From an uncultured Oscillibacter sp. (GTDB lineage Bacteria; Bacillota; Clostridia; Oscillospirales; Oscillospiraceae): a stretch of 64,000 nucleotides of DNA. Made by a program: the position numbers and the translations under genes. How positions within the stretch are numbered: position 1 is the first letter of the stretch; each line of letters begins with the position of its first letter. The notes beneath the pieces are model-generated. The model had not been told where the DNA came from. It made no database searches and was given only the letters and a program-made list of their open reading frames with translations. Below, one piece after another: positions 51,030 through 59,329 of this stretch. The stretch is from assembly GCA_947365245.1 (NCBI GenBank), contig CANAWG010000005.1:1-64000 (forward strand), written 5' to 3'.

Positions 51030-52515
51030 ACCGCAGGAAGTCCAGCACCACTTCGTCCATGCCCGGCTTTTCGCAGGTGCGGTCAAAGCGCCGCGCTTTG
51101 CCCCTGAGGGCGGCCAGCCGCCGGGGCACCGGCACACCGGTGACGCTGTTCAGCTGGTCCAGCAGCTCCACGCCGTCCCCCGCCGGGGTCTCCCCGATGG
51201 CGGTGAGGACATGGTTGCAGAACTTGTAGGGGGAGGCGGTGGAGACGAACACCGTCACGGTCTCATCCCCGGTCTCCCGGCGGTACTGCTCCATGACGCC
51301 GGCGGCCACGGCGGTGTGGGTGTCGATCAGGTAGCCGTGCTTTTTGTAGTACCCGGCGATGGCGGCGGCGGTGCCGGCCTCGTCGCAGAAGCCGCCCCAG
51401 AACTGCTCCTTCAGCGCCGCCTTGATCGCTCCGGAGACCGCATACTTTCCGTCCTTTGCCAGGGCCTCCATATAGCCCCGAACCTCCGCGTCATTCTCCC
51501 CGGAGAGGTCGAACAGCAGCCGCTCCAGGTTGCTGGACACCAGGATGTCCATGGAGGGGCTCATGGTTGTATGGAAGGGGCGGTTGCGGTCATAGACGCC
51601 GGTGCGGAGAAAGTCCGTCAAAACGTCGTTGCAGTTGGAGGCACAGATCAGCTTCCCAACGGGCAGGCCCATGCGCTTTGCGTAATAGGCCGCCAGGATG
51701 TCCCCGAAGTTGCCGGTGGGGACGCAGAAGTTCACCGGATCTCCCATGACTAGCCTCCCATCCCGCACCAAGTCGCAGTAGGCGGAGATGTAGTACACCA
51801 CCTGGGGCAGGATGCGGCCCCAGTTGATGGAGTTGGCGGAGGAGAGGAAATAGCCCCGGCCCGCCAGAGTCTCCCGCGTGGCGGGATCGGAAAAGATGCG
51901 CTTCACGCCGGCCTGGGCGTCGTCAAAGTTGCCCGCCACGGCGCACACGCCCACGTTCTCCCCCTCCTGGGTGACCATCTGGGCCTCCTGGACCTTGGAC
52001 ACCCCGTCCTTGGGGTAGAAGACCATAATCTTCGTCTGGGGCACGTCGGCAAAGCCCTCCATGGCGGCCTTGCCGGTGTCGCCGGAGGTGGCCACCAGGA
52101 TGCAGGCCGTCTTGTCCTCCCCGGTCTTGCGCAGGGCGGCGGAGAGGAGCTGGGGCAGCATCTGGAGGGCCATGTCCTTGAAAGCGGAGGTGGGGCCGTG
52201 CCACAGCTCCAGGCAGTGGGTATTCTCGTCCACCGTCCGGACGGGGGCCACCGCCTCCGTGTCGAACTTGTCCGGCCCGTAGGCGTTCTCGGCGAAGGTC
52301 AGCAGCTCCTCCTCCGTGTAGTCCGTCAGATACAGTCCCATAATCTTGGCCGCCCGGGTCTGGTAGCACTCCCCCGCCAGGCTCTCCAAAAACGCCCGGT
52401 CAATCTGGGGAATGGCCTCCGGCGTCAGCAGTCCGCCGTCCCGGCTCAGGCCCATCTTGATGGCCTCCGCCGAATCCATGCGGAGGGATCTGTCCCGTGT
52501 GCTGTAATATCTCAT
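51028..52515 (-). CDS. thrC: Threonine synthase
   Basis: 495 residues from ATG 52515. MRYYSTRDRSLRMDSAEAIK at the start, PLP-lysine in WHGPTSAFKDMALQ, phosphate-binding VATSGDTGKAAMEGF, and CVPTGNFGDILAAYY. Makes threonine from O-phosphohomoserine. Longer fungal/proteobacterial-like type by size. No T-box or other leader visible; 28 bases follow yraN, so it may be transcribed with the rplS-lepB-ylqF-rnhB-yraN series. Its stop lies in the repeat element. Confidence 0.96.
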   Translation of the reverse strand: MRYYSTRDRSLRMDSAEAIKMGLSRDGGLLTPEAIPQIDRAFLESLAGECYQTRAAKIMGLYLTDYTEEELLTFAENAYGPDKFDTEAVAPVRTVDENTHCLELWHGPTSAFKDMALQMLPQLLSAALRKTGEDKTACILVATSGDTGKAAMEGFADVPQTKIMVFYPKDGVSKVQEAQMVTQEGENVGVCAVAGNFDDAQAGVKRIFSDPATRETLAGRGYFLSSANSINWGRILPQVVYYISAYCDLVRDGRLVMGDPVNFCVPTGNFGDILAAYYAKRMGLPVGKLICASNCNDVLTDFLRTGVYDRNRPFHTTMSPSMDILVSSNLERLLFDLSGENDAEVRGYMEALAKDGKYAVSGAIKAALKEQFWGGFCDEAGTAAAIAGYYKKHGYLIDTHTAVAAGVMEQYRRETGDETVTVFVSTASPYKFCNHVLTAIGETPAGDGVELLDQLNSVTGVPVPRRLAALRGKARRFDRTCEKPGMDEVVLDFLR

Positions 52516-52543
52516 CTCGGTTGCCTCACTTTCGTGATAGTTG

Positions 52544-52906
52544 TTATGTAAACGCATCCTCCAGGTACTCCAGCCGGAGGGCGCCGTCTCTGTCCTCATA
52601 GACCTCCGCCACGTCAAACCGGGCACAGGCGTCCTCCAGACCGGTCTCCGCCAGATAGGCCGCGGCGGCTCTGCGCAGCCGCGCCTGCTTGCGGCCGTCC
52701 ACAAACTCCCGGGGCAGGCCGATGGCCCCGGCGCTCCGGAGCTTTACCTCCACAAAGCAGATGGTCCCGTTGGGGTCTCGGGCCACCAGGTCCAGCTCCC
52801 CATGGCGGCAGCGCCACTGGCGGCTCAGCACTGTATAGCCCCGCCGCTCCAGGTAGCTGGCCGCGGCCCGCTCGCCCCGGTCCCCGGCGTCCTTGCTCCC
52901 TCTCAC
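52544..52906 (-). CDS. yraN: YraN/UPF0102 family nuclease-like protein
   Basis: 120 residues from GTG 52906, whose GTGA overlaps the rnhB stop; the longer frame from 52924 begins inside the likely ribosome binding site. GDRGERAAASYLERRGYTVL, then HGELDLVARDPNGTICFVEVKLR, the E-D-ExK pattern of a restriction-endonuclease-like fold. Function unproven (possible Holliday-junction resolvase-like). Neighbour rnhB is conserved. Confidence 0.92.
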   Translation of the reverse strand: MRGSKDAGDRGERAAASYLERRGYTVLSRQWRCRHGELDLVARDPNGTICFVEVKLRSAGAIGLPREFVDGRKQARLRRAAAAYLAETGLEDACARFDVAEVYEDRDGALRLEYLEDAFT

Positions 52907-53526
52907 GGCCGCCTCGCCTCCCACTTTTTCAAAAAGCTCTTCCGGTGGGCCGGGCAGGGACCGTACCGGTCCAGCATCTCGTAGTGGAGCTTCGTGCCGT
53001 AGCCCTTGTGTTTTGCAAACCGGTACTGGGGGTACAGGGCCTCCAGCTCCGTGGAGACGTACCGGTCCCGGCTGACCTTGGCCAGGATGGAGGCCGCCGC
53101 GATGGAGGCGCTCTTTCCGTCGCCCCCCACGATGGTGGCGTGGGGCGCGGTGATGGAAACCCGGCTGCCGCGGTCCCGGTTGCCATCGATCAGGCAGAGG
53201 TCCGGAGGGACGGAGAGCCCGTTGATGGCCCTCTGCATGGCCAGCATCCGGGCGTTGAGGATGTCCAGCTCATCGATCTCCTCCGCCTCCACCCGGGCAA
53301 CGCTCCAAGCATCGGCCTGGGCGGTAATGGCCTCGTACAACGCCTCCCGCTTCTTTTCCGTCAGCTTCTTGGAGTCGTTGAGACCGGGGATGTCGATCTC
53401 CCGGGGCAGGATCACGGCGGCGGCGTACACCGGACCCGCCAGAGGGCCCGCCCCCGCCTCGTCCACGCCGCAGAGGACGGCATAGCCGTTATTCCACTGT
53501 TCCCGCTCCGGGGTCCACAGGTCCAT
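52903..53526 (-). CDS. rnhB: Ribonuclease HII
   Basis: 207 residues. Catalytic acids in GVDEAGAGPLAGP near 21, LNDSKKLTEKKRE, the third aspartate in CLIDGNRD, and SIAAASILAKVSRDRYV. Removes RNA-DNA hybrids and misincorporated ribonucleotides. AGGAGCG precedes the ATG. Confidence 0.97.
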   Translation of the reverse strand: MDLWTPEREQWNNGYAVLCGVDEAGAGPLAGPVYAAAVILPREIDIPGLNDSKKLTEKKREALYEAITAQADAWSVARVEAEEIDELDILNARMLAMQRAINGLSVPPDLCLIDGNRDRGSRVSITAPHATIVGGDGKSASIAAASILAKVSRDRYVSTELEALYPQYRFAKHKGYGTKLHYEMLDRYGPCPAHRKSFLKKWEARRP

Positions 53527-53552
53527 AGAGAGACGCTCCTTTCCTTTGGCGC

Positions 53553-54434
53553 TCAGGCCTGTTCCTCCGGCAGCTCCAGGGTAAAGCGCCCCAGCTTGCC
53601 GCCCCGGAACTCGTCCAGCAGGATCTTGGCCATGCGCTCCGTGTCCACCTCGCCGCCGGAGATCAAAAAGCCCCGCTTCCGGCCCGCCGCCTCCAGCAGG
53701 CGGTAGCCGTAGGCGATGTCGTTCTCCTGCTCCTCCCGCTGCGGCAGGGCGGGGAGCTTATAGGCCGCCGTCAACGCGTCCGGGTACCGCCCCCCCAGGT
53801 AGGCCATCAGGTGGCAGCCCAGGGTCTCCACATCCAGAATATCATCCTTCACCGCGCCGGTGTAGGCCAGGTTCAGCCCCACGCTCTGGTCCTCGAACTT
53901 GGGCCAGAGGATGCCCGGGGTGTCCAGCAGCTCCAGACCCCGGTCGATGGGCACCCACTGCTTGGAGCGGGTGACGCCGGGGCGGTCCTCGGTTTTGGCG
54001 GTCTTCCGGCCCGCCACCTTGTTGATAAAGGTGGACTTGCCCACGTTGGGGATGCCCAGAATCATCACCCGCACCACCCGGCCCGCCTGGCCCTTTTCGG
54101 CGTAGGCGCGGAGCTTGTCCGCCAGCAGCTCCCGCACGGCGGCGGCGAACCTCGCCGTCCCCGCGCCGCCCTTGGCGTTGGTCTCCAGCACGGCATAGCC
54201 TTTCGCCCGGAAGTGGGCCGCCCAGGCATCAGTGGCCGACCGGTCCGCCTGGTCCACCCGGTTCAGCACCACCAGCCGGGGCTTCCCCGCCGTCAGCTGG
54301 TCCACGTCCGGGTTCCGGCTGGAGACAGGGATGCGGGCGTCCAATATCTCGCACACCGCGTCCACATTGCGCAGCTGCTCGGCGATCATCCGCCGGGTTT
54401 TGGTCATGTGGCCGGGGTACCACTGGATGTTCAC
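53553..54434 (-). CDS. ylqF: Ribosome biogenesis GTPase YlqF (RbgA)
   Basis: 293 residues; circularly permuted G motifs: NRVDQADR (G4) before GIPNVGKSTFINKVAG (G1) and DTPGIL (G3). N-terminal IQWYPGHMTKTRRMI is the family signature. Needed for 50S maturation. Start GTG at 54434 overlaps the lepB stop (GTGA), with GGGGTGAT upstream. rplS-lepB-ylqF-rnhB is the usual Firmicutes order. Confidence 0.96.
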   Translation of the reverse strand: MNIQWYPGHMTKTRRMIAEQLRNVDAVCEILDARIPVSSRNPDVDQLTAGKPRLVVLNRVDQADRSATDAWAAHFRAKGYAVLETNAKGGAGTARFAAAVRELLADKLRAYAEKGQAGRVVRVMILGIPNVGKSTFINKVAGRKTAKTEDRPGVTRSKQWVPIDRGLELLDTPGILWPKFEDQSVGLNLAYTGAVKDDILDVETLGCHLMAYLGGRYPDALTAAYKLPALPQREEQENDIAYGYRLLEAAGRKRGFLISGGEVDTERMAKILLDEFRGGKLGRFTLELPEEQA

Positions 54435-55054
54435 GCAATCACCCCGATCCGGCGGAAATCCCGCTGCTTCGTCGTCTCGTCCACGCCCGGGAACGCCACC
54501 GCCACCGCTCTTCCGATGACGTAGCGGGTGTCCACCGTGCCCAGGCTGGCGTCCCGGCTGTCGCTGGAGTGGTTGCGGTTGTCCCCCATGACGAAGATGT
54601 GGCCCTCCGGCACGGTGAGGGGGAACGCCGTCCCCTCCTCCAGAAATGTCAGCTCGTTGATATAGTCCTCCTGCAGAGCCGCTCCGTCCACATAGACGGT
54701 GCCGCTGTCAAAGTCGATGTCCACCGTCTGACCCGCCGTGGCGATGACCCGCTTGACAATGGGATCGTTCAGGAACGTGTCTTTCCGCAGCACCACCACG
54801 TCGCCGTACTTGTAATCGTGGTACAGCATGGAGTTCAGCACCAGCATCCGGTCCCCGTTCTGGAGAGTGGGCACCATGGAGTGGCCGTCCACGCCGATGA
54901 GCCGCGCCCCAAAGGTAAACAGCACCACCACCGCCAGCACGGAGCACACCAGCGCCTGCACCCACTCGTAGGCCTCCCGGCCCTCGACTTTCTGTTCCTG
55001 CTGGTTCTCCTCCGGCTGGTTCTGGCTCTCCATCTTCTCCGTATTCTCCGCCAT
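54431..55054 (-). CDS. lepB: Signal peptidase I, first copy
   Basis: 207 residues from ATG 55054 with AGGAGG in front. One N-terminal membrane anchor (VCSVLAVVVLFTFGARLIGV), catalytic Ser59 in DGHSMVPTL, Lys101 in DPIVKRVIA, then FVMGDNRNHSSDSRD. Removes signal peptides on the outer face of the membrane. An acidic/Gln-rich N-terminal tail (about 25 residues) distinguishes it from its neighbour. Frame extending to 55606 overlaps the second copy and is false. Confidence 0.96.
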   Translation of the reverse strand: MAENTEKMESQNQPEENQQEQKVEGREAYEWVQALVCSVLAVVVLFTFGARLIGVDGHSMVPTLQNGDRMLVLNSMLYHDYKYGDVVVLRKDTFLNDPIVKRVIATAGQTVDIDFDSGTVYVDGAALQEDYINELTFLEEGTAFPLTVPEGHIFVMGDNRNHSSDSRDASLGTVDTRYVIGRAVAVAFPGVDETTKQRDFRRIGVIA

Positions 55055-55059
55055 GGCGC

Positions 55060-55653
55060 TCAGTCCTCCTGATCTAACATTCTGATGCGGGACCAGTCCC
55101 GCTCCCCGGTTCTCTCCGCCGGTCCCGGCACCGCCAGGTAAAAGGCCCTGCCGATGACGCTGCGGGCGTCCACCGGCCCCAGGGCCGGATTCCGGCTGTC
55201 GTCGCTGTCGTTGCGGTTGTCCCCCATAACAAACAAACACCCCTCCGGCACCGTCAGGGGAAAGGCCGTTCCCTCGTCCGTAAAAGTGGGCTCCCGGATA
55301 TAGGGCTCCGCCAGCGCCTCGCCGTCCACATAGACGGCGCCGGCGGCAAAGTCGATGTCCACCGTCTGGCCCGCCGCGGCCACAACCCGTTTCACAATGG
55401 GATTCCCATCGTGGAAGTCCGGCCTGCGCAGAATCACGATGTCCCCCGGGACATAATCCCCGCAGAGCCAGCCGTCCAGCACCAGCAGCAGATCGCCGTC
55501 TTGCAGCGTCTCCCGCATGGAGCCGCCGGACACGCCGATGATCCGGACGGCGAACGTGAACACCAACACCACCGCCGCCACGGAGCACACCAGCGCCTGT
55601 ATCCACTCGTACAGCTCCCGCCCGGGCGGCCGCGCCCTCTTTCTCTCTCCCAT
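55060..55653 (-). CDS. lepB: Signal peptidase I, second tandem copy
   Basis: 197 residues from ATG 55653 (GGGAG 8 bases upstream; the TTG two codons earlier is too close to it). Membrane anchor VCSVAAVVLVFTFAVRIIGV, catalytic Ser45 (SGGSMRETL) and Lys88 (NPIVKRVVA), FVMGDNRNDSDDSRN. It lies 5 bases upstream of the other copy and the two share most motifs, so they are a tandem duplication; both look active. Own promoter at 55691-55719. Confidence 0.96.
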   Translation of the reverse strand: MGERKRARPPGRELYEWIQALVCSVAAVVLVFTFAVRIIGVSGGSMRETLQDGDLLLVLDGWLCGDYVPGDIVILRRPDFHDGNPIVKRVVAAAGQTVDIDFAAGAVYVDGEALAEPYIREPTFTDEGTAFPLTVPEGCLFVMGDNRNDSDDSRNPALGPVDARSVIGRAFYLAVPGPAERTGERDWSRIRMLDQED

Positions 55654-55690
55654 TGGCAAAGCTCCCGTTTCATTTTCGTTAATTCATAAC

Positions 55691-55719
55691 AGTATAACAA
55701 AAAAACTCCATCTTCACAA
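55691..55719 (-). promoter_or_regulatory. Sigma-A promoter of the lepB operon
   Basis: Minus strand TTGTGA (55719-55714), 17 bases, TATACT (55696-55691), just after the rplS terminator and 38 bases before the lepB start. Confidence 0.75.
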
Positions 55720-55731
55720 GCCCGCAGCAAG

Positions 55732-55757
55732 AAAAAAGAGAGGCCGCAGCCTCTCTT
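55732..55757 (-). terminator. Terminator of rplS
   Basis: AAGAGAGGC (55736-55744) pairs with GCCTCTCTT (55749-55757), loop CGCA; six T follow on the minus strand. Confidence 0.9.
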
Positions 55758-55766
55758 ATCTCCGGA

Positions 55767-56108
55767 TCACAGCTTCTCCTTGACCTTGGCGCTCTTGCCC
55801 ACGCGGCCGCGCAGATAGTACAGCTTGGCCCGGCGGACCTTGCCGCTGCGGACGACCTGGATGGTGTCAATGGAGGGGGAGTGCAGGGGGAACACCTTCT
55901 CCACGCCCACGCCGTAGGAGATGCGGCGGACGGTAATGGTCTCCTCGATGCCGCCGTGCTTTCTGGCGATGACGGTGCCCTCGAAGACCTGGATACGCTC
56001 GCGGGAGCCCTCCTTGACCTTTACGTGGACACGGACGGTGTCGCCGATCTTGACGGCGGGCACCTGGCGCTCCAGGGTTTCCTTGTTCAGTTCCTTGATG
56101 AGATCCAT
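55767..56108 (-). CDS. rplS: 50S ribosomal protein L19
   Basis: 113 residues, family length. [22 protein letters not shown] split as in the family, [35 protein letters not shown], and the basic C terminus [14 protein letters not shown]. Lies at the 30S-50S interface. AGGAGGATATATCC precedes the ATG. Confidence 0.98.
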   Translation of the reverse strand: MDLIKELNKETLERQVPAVKIGDTVRVHVKVKEGSRERIQVFEGTVIARKHGGIEETITVRRISYGVGVEKVFPLHSPSIDTIQVVRSGKVRRAKLYYLRGRVGKSAKVKEKL

Positions 56109-56152
56109 GGATATATCCTCCTAAAATATAGGCGTTCATGCCGCTTTTCAAC

Positions 56153-56178
56153 GGGGATCCGGCGCGTTTCGCCACCCC
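56153..56178 (-). promoter_or_regulatory. Candidate L19 leader structure
   Basis: In the rplS leader, GGGG (56153-56156) and CCCC (56175-56178) enclose a nested GGCG/CGCC stem (56161-56173). Firmicutes rplS leaders are known to carry an autoregulatory L19 RNA motif; position and nested stems fit, but I could not check the covariance model. Confidence 0.4.
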
Positions 56179-56209
56179 ACGACAGAGGACCGCCCTTTGT
56201 AGCCTGAAT

Positions 56210-56238
56210 AGGATACCATAGACCGCGACAAAATGCAA
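56210..56238 (-). promoter_or_regulatory. Sigma-A promoter of rplS
   Basis: Minus strand TTGCAT (56238-56233), 17 bases, TATCCT (56215-56210). Gives a leader of about 95 bases. Confidence 0.75.
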
Positions 56239-56253
56239 GCACTTTTTTACAAT

Positions 56254-56865
56254 TCAGGAATATTCCAAATCTCCGCCCCGGCCCGCCGCCTCCCGGACTG
56301 ATAATGCCAGCAGTCCCGCCGCCGGAGGCAGCAGCCAAAGACTCCCGCCGGTGCGGACCATCACCCAGGCAAGGGCCGCCGAGAGGCACAGCGCCGCCGC
56401 GGCGCCGGCCCACCGGGCGGCCTGTTCCCCCGCCGCCGGACCGGCCGCCCAGGTACACAGCAGCTCCAGCGCCCGGCCGCCGTCCAATGGCCGCACCGGG
56501 AGGAGATTAAAAGCGCACAGCACCAGGTTGGCCCCGGTGAACACCGCCCACCGCGTCCCCCCCAGGGCGGTCAGCAGCGCGGCGCACAGCAGATTTGCCC
56601 CCGGCCCCGCCAGCACCGACGCCAGCTCGCCGGGGTAGGACAGCTCCCGCCGCTCCGCCGTCAGCTCCGCGCCGAAGACGCCGATCCGCAGCCCGGAGAT
56701 GGGCGCGCCCAGCAGCGTCAGCGCCAGGCAGTGCCCCAGCTCGTGAAGGGCGGCGGCTCCCAGCACGGTCCACAGCAGTCCCCAGCCGTTTTCCAGGGCG
56801 AACCAGGCCGCCAGCAGGCAGAATCCCGGCGATACGGAAATTCGTTTTTCACACCGCCGCCACAT
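56254..56865 (-). CDS. M50 site-2 protease, SpoIVFB-like
   Basis: 203 residues, several membrane segments, HELGH at 41-45 and NLLPVRPLDGGRALE near 118-132. Size, motif context and the M23 partner gene immediately upstream match Bacillus SpoIVFB, which with SpoIVFA controls cleavage of pro-sigma-K in the mother-cell membrane. The start overlaps the partner's end by 17 bases. Gly/Ala-rich C terminus is longer in hydrophobic content than SpoIVFB. Assignment to SpoIVFB is likely but not certain. Confidence 0.8.
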   Translation of the reverse strand: MWRRCEKRISVSPGFCLLAAWFALENGWGLLWTVLGAAALHELGHCLALTLLGAPISGLRIGVFGAELTAERRELSYPGELASVLAGPGANLLCAALLTALGGTRWAVFTGANLVLCAFNLLPVRPLDGGRALELLCTWAAGPAAGEQAARWAGAAAALCLSAALAWVMVRTGGSLWLLPPAAGLLALSVREAAGRGGDLEYS

Positions 56866-57832
56866 AGTAGATGGGATTCAGGTACACGCCGTCCCGCTGG
56901 AGCTCAAAGTGCAGGTGGGGCCCCGTGGCCACGCCGGTCTCCCCCACCTCCGCGATCTTCTGTCCCCGCCGCACCTGCGCGCCGGAGGAGGCCGTCACCC
57001 GGCTGCAGTGGGCGTAGAGGGTGGTGTATCCCCCCTGGTGGGCCACCACGCAGTACTTCCCGTAGCTGCTGCTCTCCCCCACCGCCGTGACGGTGCCGTC
57101 GGCAAAGCAGTCGATCTCCGTGCCGGTGTCCGCCGCCAGGTCCACGCCGTAGTGGAACCGCTCCTCCCCCTCCACCGGGTGTTCCCGGTAGCCAAAGTTG
57201 GAGCTGACGGCCCCGGAGAGCGGGGCGCGGTAGTCAAAATCCAGAATCGCCTGCTCCAGGCTGACGTTGCCGGGCAGGTTCTCCTGGGAGTAGAGCACAT
57301 AGGCCAGCGTGGAGGCCTGGGTCTCCTCCGCCTCCGGCGATTCCGCCGGCTCGCCCGTCCCCTCCGTCTCCGCCGGCGGCGGCTCTTTCGCGGCGCGGTA
57401 GGCCCGCAGGGTGTCCAGGGCCGAGGCCTCCGGCAGCTCCCCCACGGCGGCGGTCTCCAGCACCTGGCCGGGCGTCTCCGGATGAAAAACCGCCCGGTAC
57501 ACCTCCCGGGCCGCGCCGCCCACGTCGGACTCCCCCGCAAAGGCCCGCCCCACGGCGGAGAACACCGCCCGCACGTCCACATTCTGCTCCATGGGGCCGC
57601 TCAAAAGATGGTCGATCCGGGCCATCTGCCCAGGCAGCAGCAGCTTTACCGCCACCAGCAGGACAAAGATTCCCGCGCAGGCCGCCAGCTGGATCAAACG
57701 GCGGCGCTCCCCGGCGCTCAGAGGCTCATCCCGCCGCCGGACCGCCTGCCGCGCGCCGCCCCGGCGGCGGACCCGTCTCCGCCGCTCCGCCGCAATGGTG
57801 CCGATCCTCCGTCCCGCCTGCCTTGAGGTCAT
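56849..57832 (-). CDS. M23/LytM peptidase-domain membrane protein, SpoIVFA/SpoIIQ-like
   Basis: 327 residues from ATG 57832 (GGGAGGGG upstream). Very basic cytoplasmic N terminus (about 1-45), one membrane segment (LAACAGIFVLLVAVKLLL), an extracytoplasmic linker rich in Glu/Pro/Ala, and a C-terminal LytM domain with HYGVDLAA and TGPHLHFELQ, so the zinc ligands (H-x3-D, H-x-H) are intact. SpoIVFA has this layout and is encoded before SpoIVFB; SpoIIQ is the alternative. It may anchor the protease or act on peptidoglycan. Confidence 0.83.
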   Translation of the reverse strand: MTSRQAGRRIGTIAAERRRRVRRRGGARQAVRRRDEPLSAGERRRLIQLAACAGIFVLLVAVKLLLPGQMARIDHLLSGPMEQNVDVRAVFSAVGRAFAGESDVGGAAREVYRAVFHPETPGQVLETAAVGELPEASALDTLRAYRAAKEPPPAETEGTGEPAESPEAEETQASTLAYVLYSQENLPGNVSLEQAILDFDYRAPLSGAVSSNFGYREHPVEGEERFHYGVDLAADTGTEIDCFADGTVTAVGESSSYGKYCVVAHQGGYTTLYAHCSRVTASSGAQVRRGQKIAEVGETGVATGPHLHFELQRDGVYLNPIYYVAAV

Positions 57833-57904
57833 GGCTGTCCCCTCCCTTTTCATTCTTGAAAAGTTTATGCGGCAAAGGGGTGGGATATGCCTGAAACGGC
57901 GAAA

Positions 57905-57926
57905 GGCCGCCGGTCTCCCGGCGGCC
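57905..57926 (-). terminator. Hairpin after the oxidoreductase gene
   Basis: GGCCGCCGG (57905-57913) pairs with CCGGCGGCC (57918-57926), loop TCTC; TTTC follows on the minus strand. It overlaps the last 15 bases before the stop region of the oxidoreductase and precedes the M23 gene. Confidence 0.55.
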
Positions 57927-57939
57927 CCGCGGCTATGGG

Positions 57940-59256
57940 TTATGGTTTCCCCGGTGGGCGGCGCTTGAGGTCCCCCGCGGCCGGGTTGTCGATCAGCCGC
58001 CCCTCCTCCGTAAAGCGGGAGCCGTGGCAGGGGCAGTCCCAGGTGCGCTCCCGGGGATTCCACTTCAGCGCGCAGCCCATGTGGGGACACCGGGGCCGCG
58101 TGGGGGTCAGCAGGTTCACCACCGCCCCGGCGGCATTGACCGCCAGCTGGGGGCGGAGGACGCTGCGGGAGGGGGAGAAAACCGGGGCCCAGGGGTTCTC
58201 CCGGCCTGTCACCAGATCCCCCAGGATCATGGCCGCCGCCATGGAGGAGGTCATCCCCCACTTGTTGAAGCCCGCGGCCACATAGAGCCCCCGGGTCCCG
58301 GCGGAGTAGGGCCCGATATAGGGCGCCCCGTCCAGGGTCATGCAGTCCTGGGCCGCCCAGCGGGCCCGCTCCCGGGAGGCGGGGTAATACCGGGCCGCCC
58401 AGCGCTTCAGCTCCTCCCAGCCGCCGCCCTGTTTGCCGGTGCGGTGGCCTCCGCCGCCCAGGAGCAGCAGCTCCCCGGCGTTTCGGAGGGACAGCCCGTC
58501 CTCCGCCTCGTCCACATACATCCCGCCCACATCCGGGGCGTTCTCCAGCGCCAGCACATAGGAGCGGCGCTGGTACAGCTTGAGAAAATACCCGCCGTGC
58601 TTGTTGAGAAAGGGGAAATGGGTGCAGACGACGATCTTCTCCGCCCGGATTCTCCCCTCCGGCGTCACCGCGGCGCCGGGAAGCAGCTCCAAAACCGGCG
58701 TGTGCTCGTAGATCCGCAGGCTCCTCGCCACCGCCGCCGCGAAGCGCAGCGGGTCGAACTGGGCCTGCCCCGGAAACCGCACGGCCCCCGCCGTAGGAAA
58801 GGGCAGCCGCGGCGTCTCCGTCAGCTCCACCACAGCGCCCAGGACATCCAACGCCCGCATCTCCCGCTCCAGCTTGTCCCGGCTGCTTCGGGCGTAGACA
58901 AAGGCGTCCCGCTCTTCAAAGCCGCAGTCCATCCCGGCGCACAGCCGCCGGTACTCCCCCAGGGCCGCCTGGTTGGCCTCCAGGTACATTTTGGCACGCT
59001 CCGCGCCGAAGCGCCGCAGGAGCTTGTCGTAGATCAGTCCGTGCTGAGAGGTGATCTTTGCGGTGGTGTTCTTCGTCACGCCGCCGCAGATCAAGTCCGC
59101 CTCCGCCAGCACAGTTTCCACGCCCAGCTCCGTCAGGCGGCGGGCGCACAGCAGTCCCGCCAGCCCGCCGCCGATGACCAGCACATCCGTGCGGATCTCC
59201 CCCCGCAGGGAGGGAAAGCGGGGCAGGGGCGTCTTTCTTGTCCATACGGACTCCAT
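57940..59256 (-). CDS. FAD-dependent oxidoreductase with C-terminal Rieske domain
   Basis: 438 residues. N-terminal dinucleotide motif VLVIGGGLAGLLCARRL near 26-42 (DAO/glycine-oxidase-like fold, AGFNKWGMTSSMAAAMILG near 335). C-terminal Rieske 2Fe-2S module CPHMGCALKWNPRERTWDCPCHGS supplies both C-x-H and C-x2-H pairs. Such proteins are known as YhfW/OrdL-like in Firmicutes and likely pass electrons from a substrate amine through FAD to the cluster; substrate unknown. The ribosome binding site is weak (GATGAAGA). Confidence 0.92.
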   Translation of the reverse strand: MESVWTRKTPLPRFPSLRGEIRTDVLVIGGGLAGLLCARRLTELGVETVLAEADLICGGVTKNTTAKITSQHGLIYDKLLRRFGAERAKMYLEANQAALGEYRRLCAGMDCGFEERDAFVYARSSRDKLEREMRALDVLGAVVELTETPRLPFPTAGAVRFPGQAQFDPLRFAAAVARSLRIYEHTPVLELLPGAAVTPEGRIRAEKIVVCTHFPFLNKHGGYFLKLYQRRSYVLALENAPDVGGMYVDEAEDGLSLRNAGELLLLGGGGHRTGKQGGGWEELKRWAARYYPASRERARWAAQDCMTLDGAPYIGPYSAGTRGLYVAAGFNKWGMTSSMAAAMILGDLVTGRENPWAPVFSPSRSVLRPQLAVNAAGAVVNLLTPTRPRCPHMGCALKWNPRERTWDCPCHGSRFTEEGRLIDNPAAGDLKRRPPGKP

Positions 59257-59272
59257 TCTTCATCACCGGGGA

Positions 59273-59302
59273 TAGTATTTCCGAAAAAATTCGGAAATAC
59301 TA
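59273..59302. promoter_or_regulatory. 13-bp perfect inverted repeat upstream of the oxidoreductase
   Basis: TAGTATTTCCGAA (59273-59285) and TTCGGAAATACTA (59290-59302) with a 4-base loop, AT-rich unlike its surroundings. It lies between the exonuclease stop (59330) and the oxidoreductase start (59256). No T tract follows on the minus strand, so an operator or an RNA processing hairpin is more likely than a terminator. Confidence 0.6.
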
Positions 59303-59329
59303 CATTTGATTTGAGCCGTTTTTCGGATC

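Noticed and set aside
52516-52543. T-box or threonine attenuator before thrC
   Set aside because: Only 28 bases lie between yraN and thrC; there is no room for a leader and no Thr codon run.
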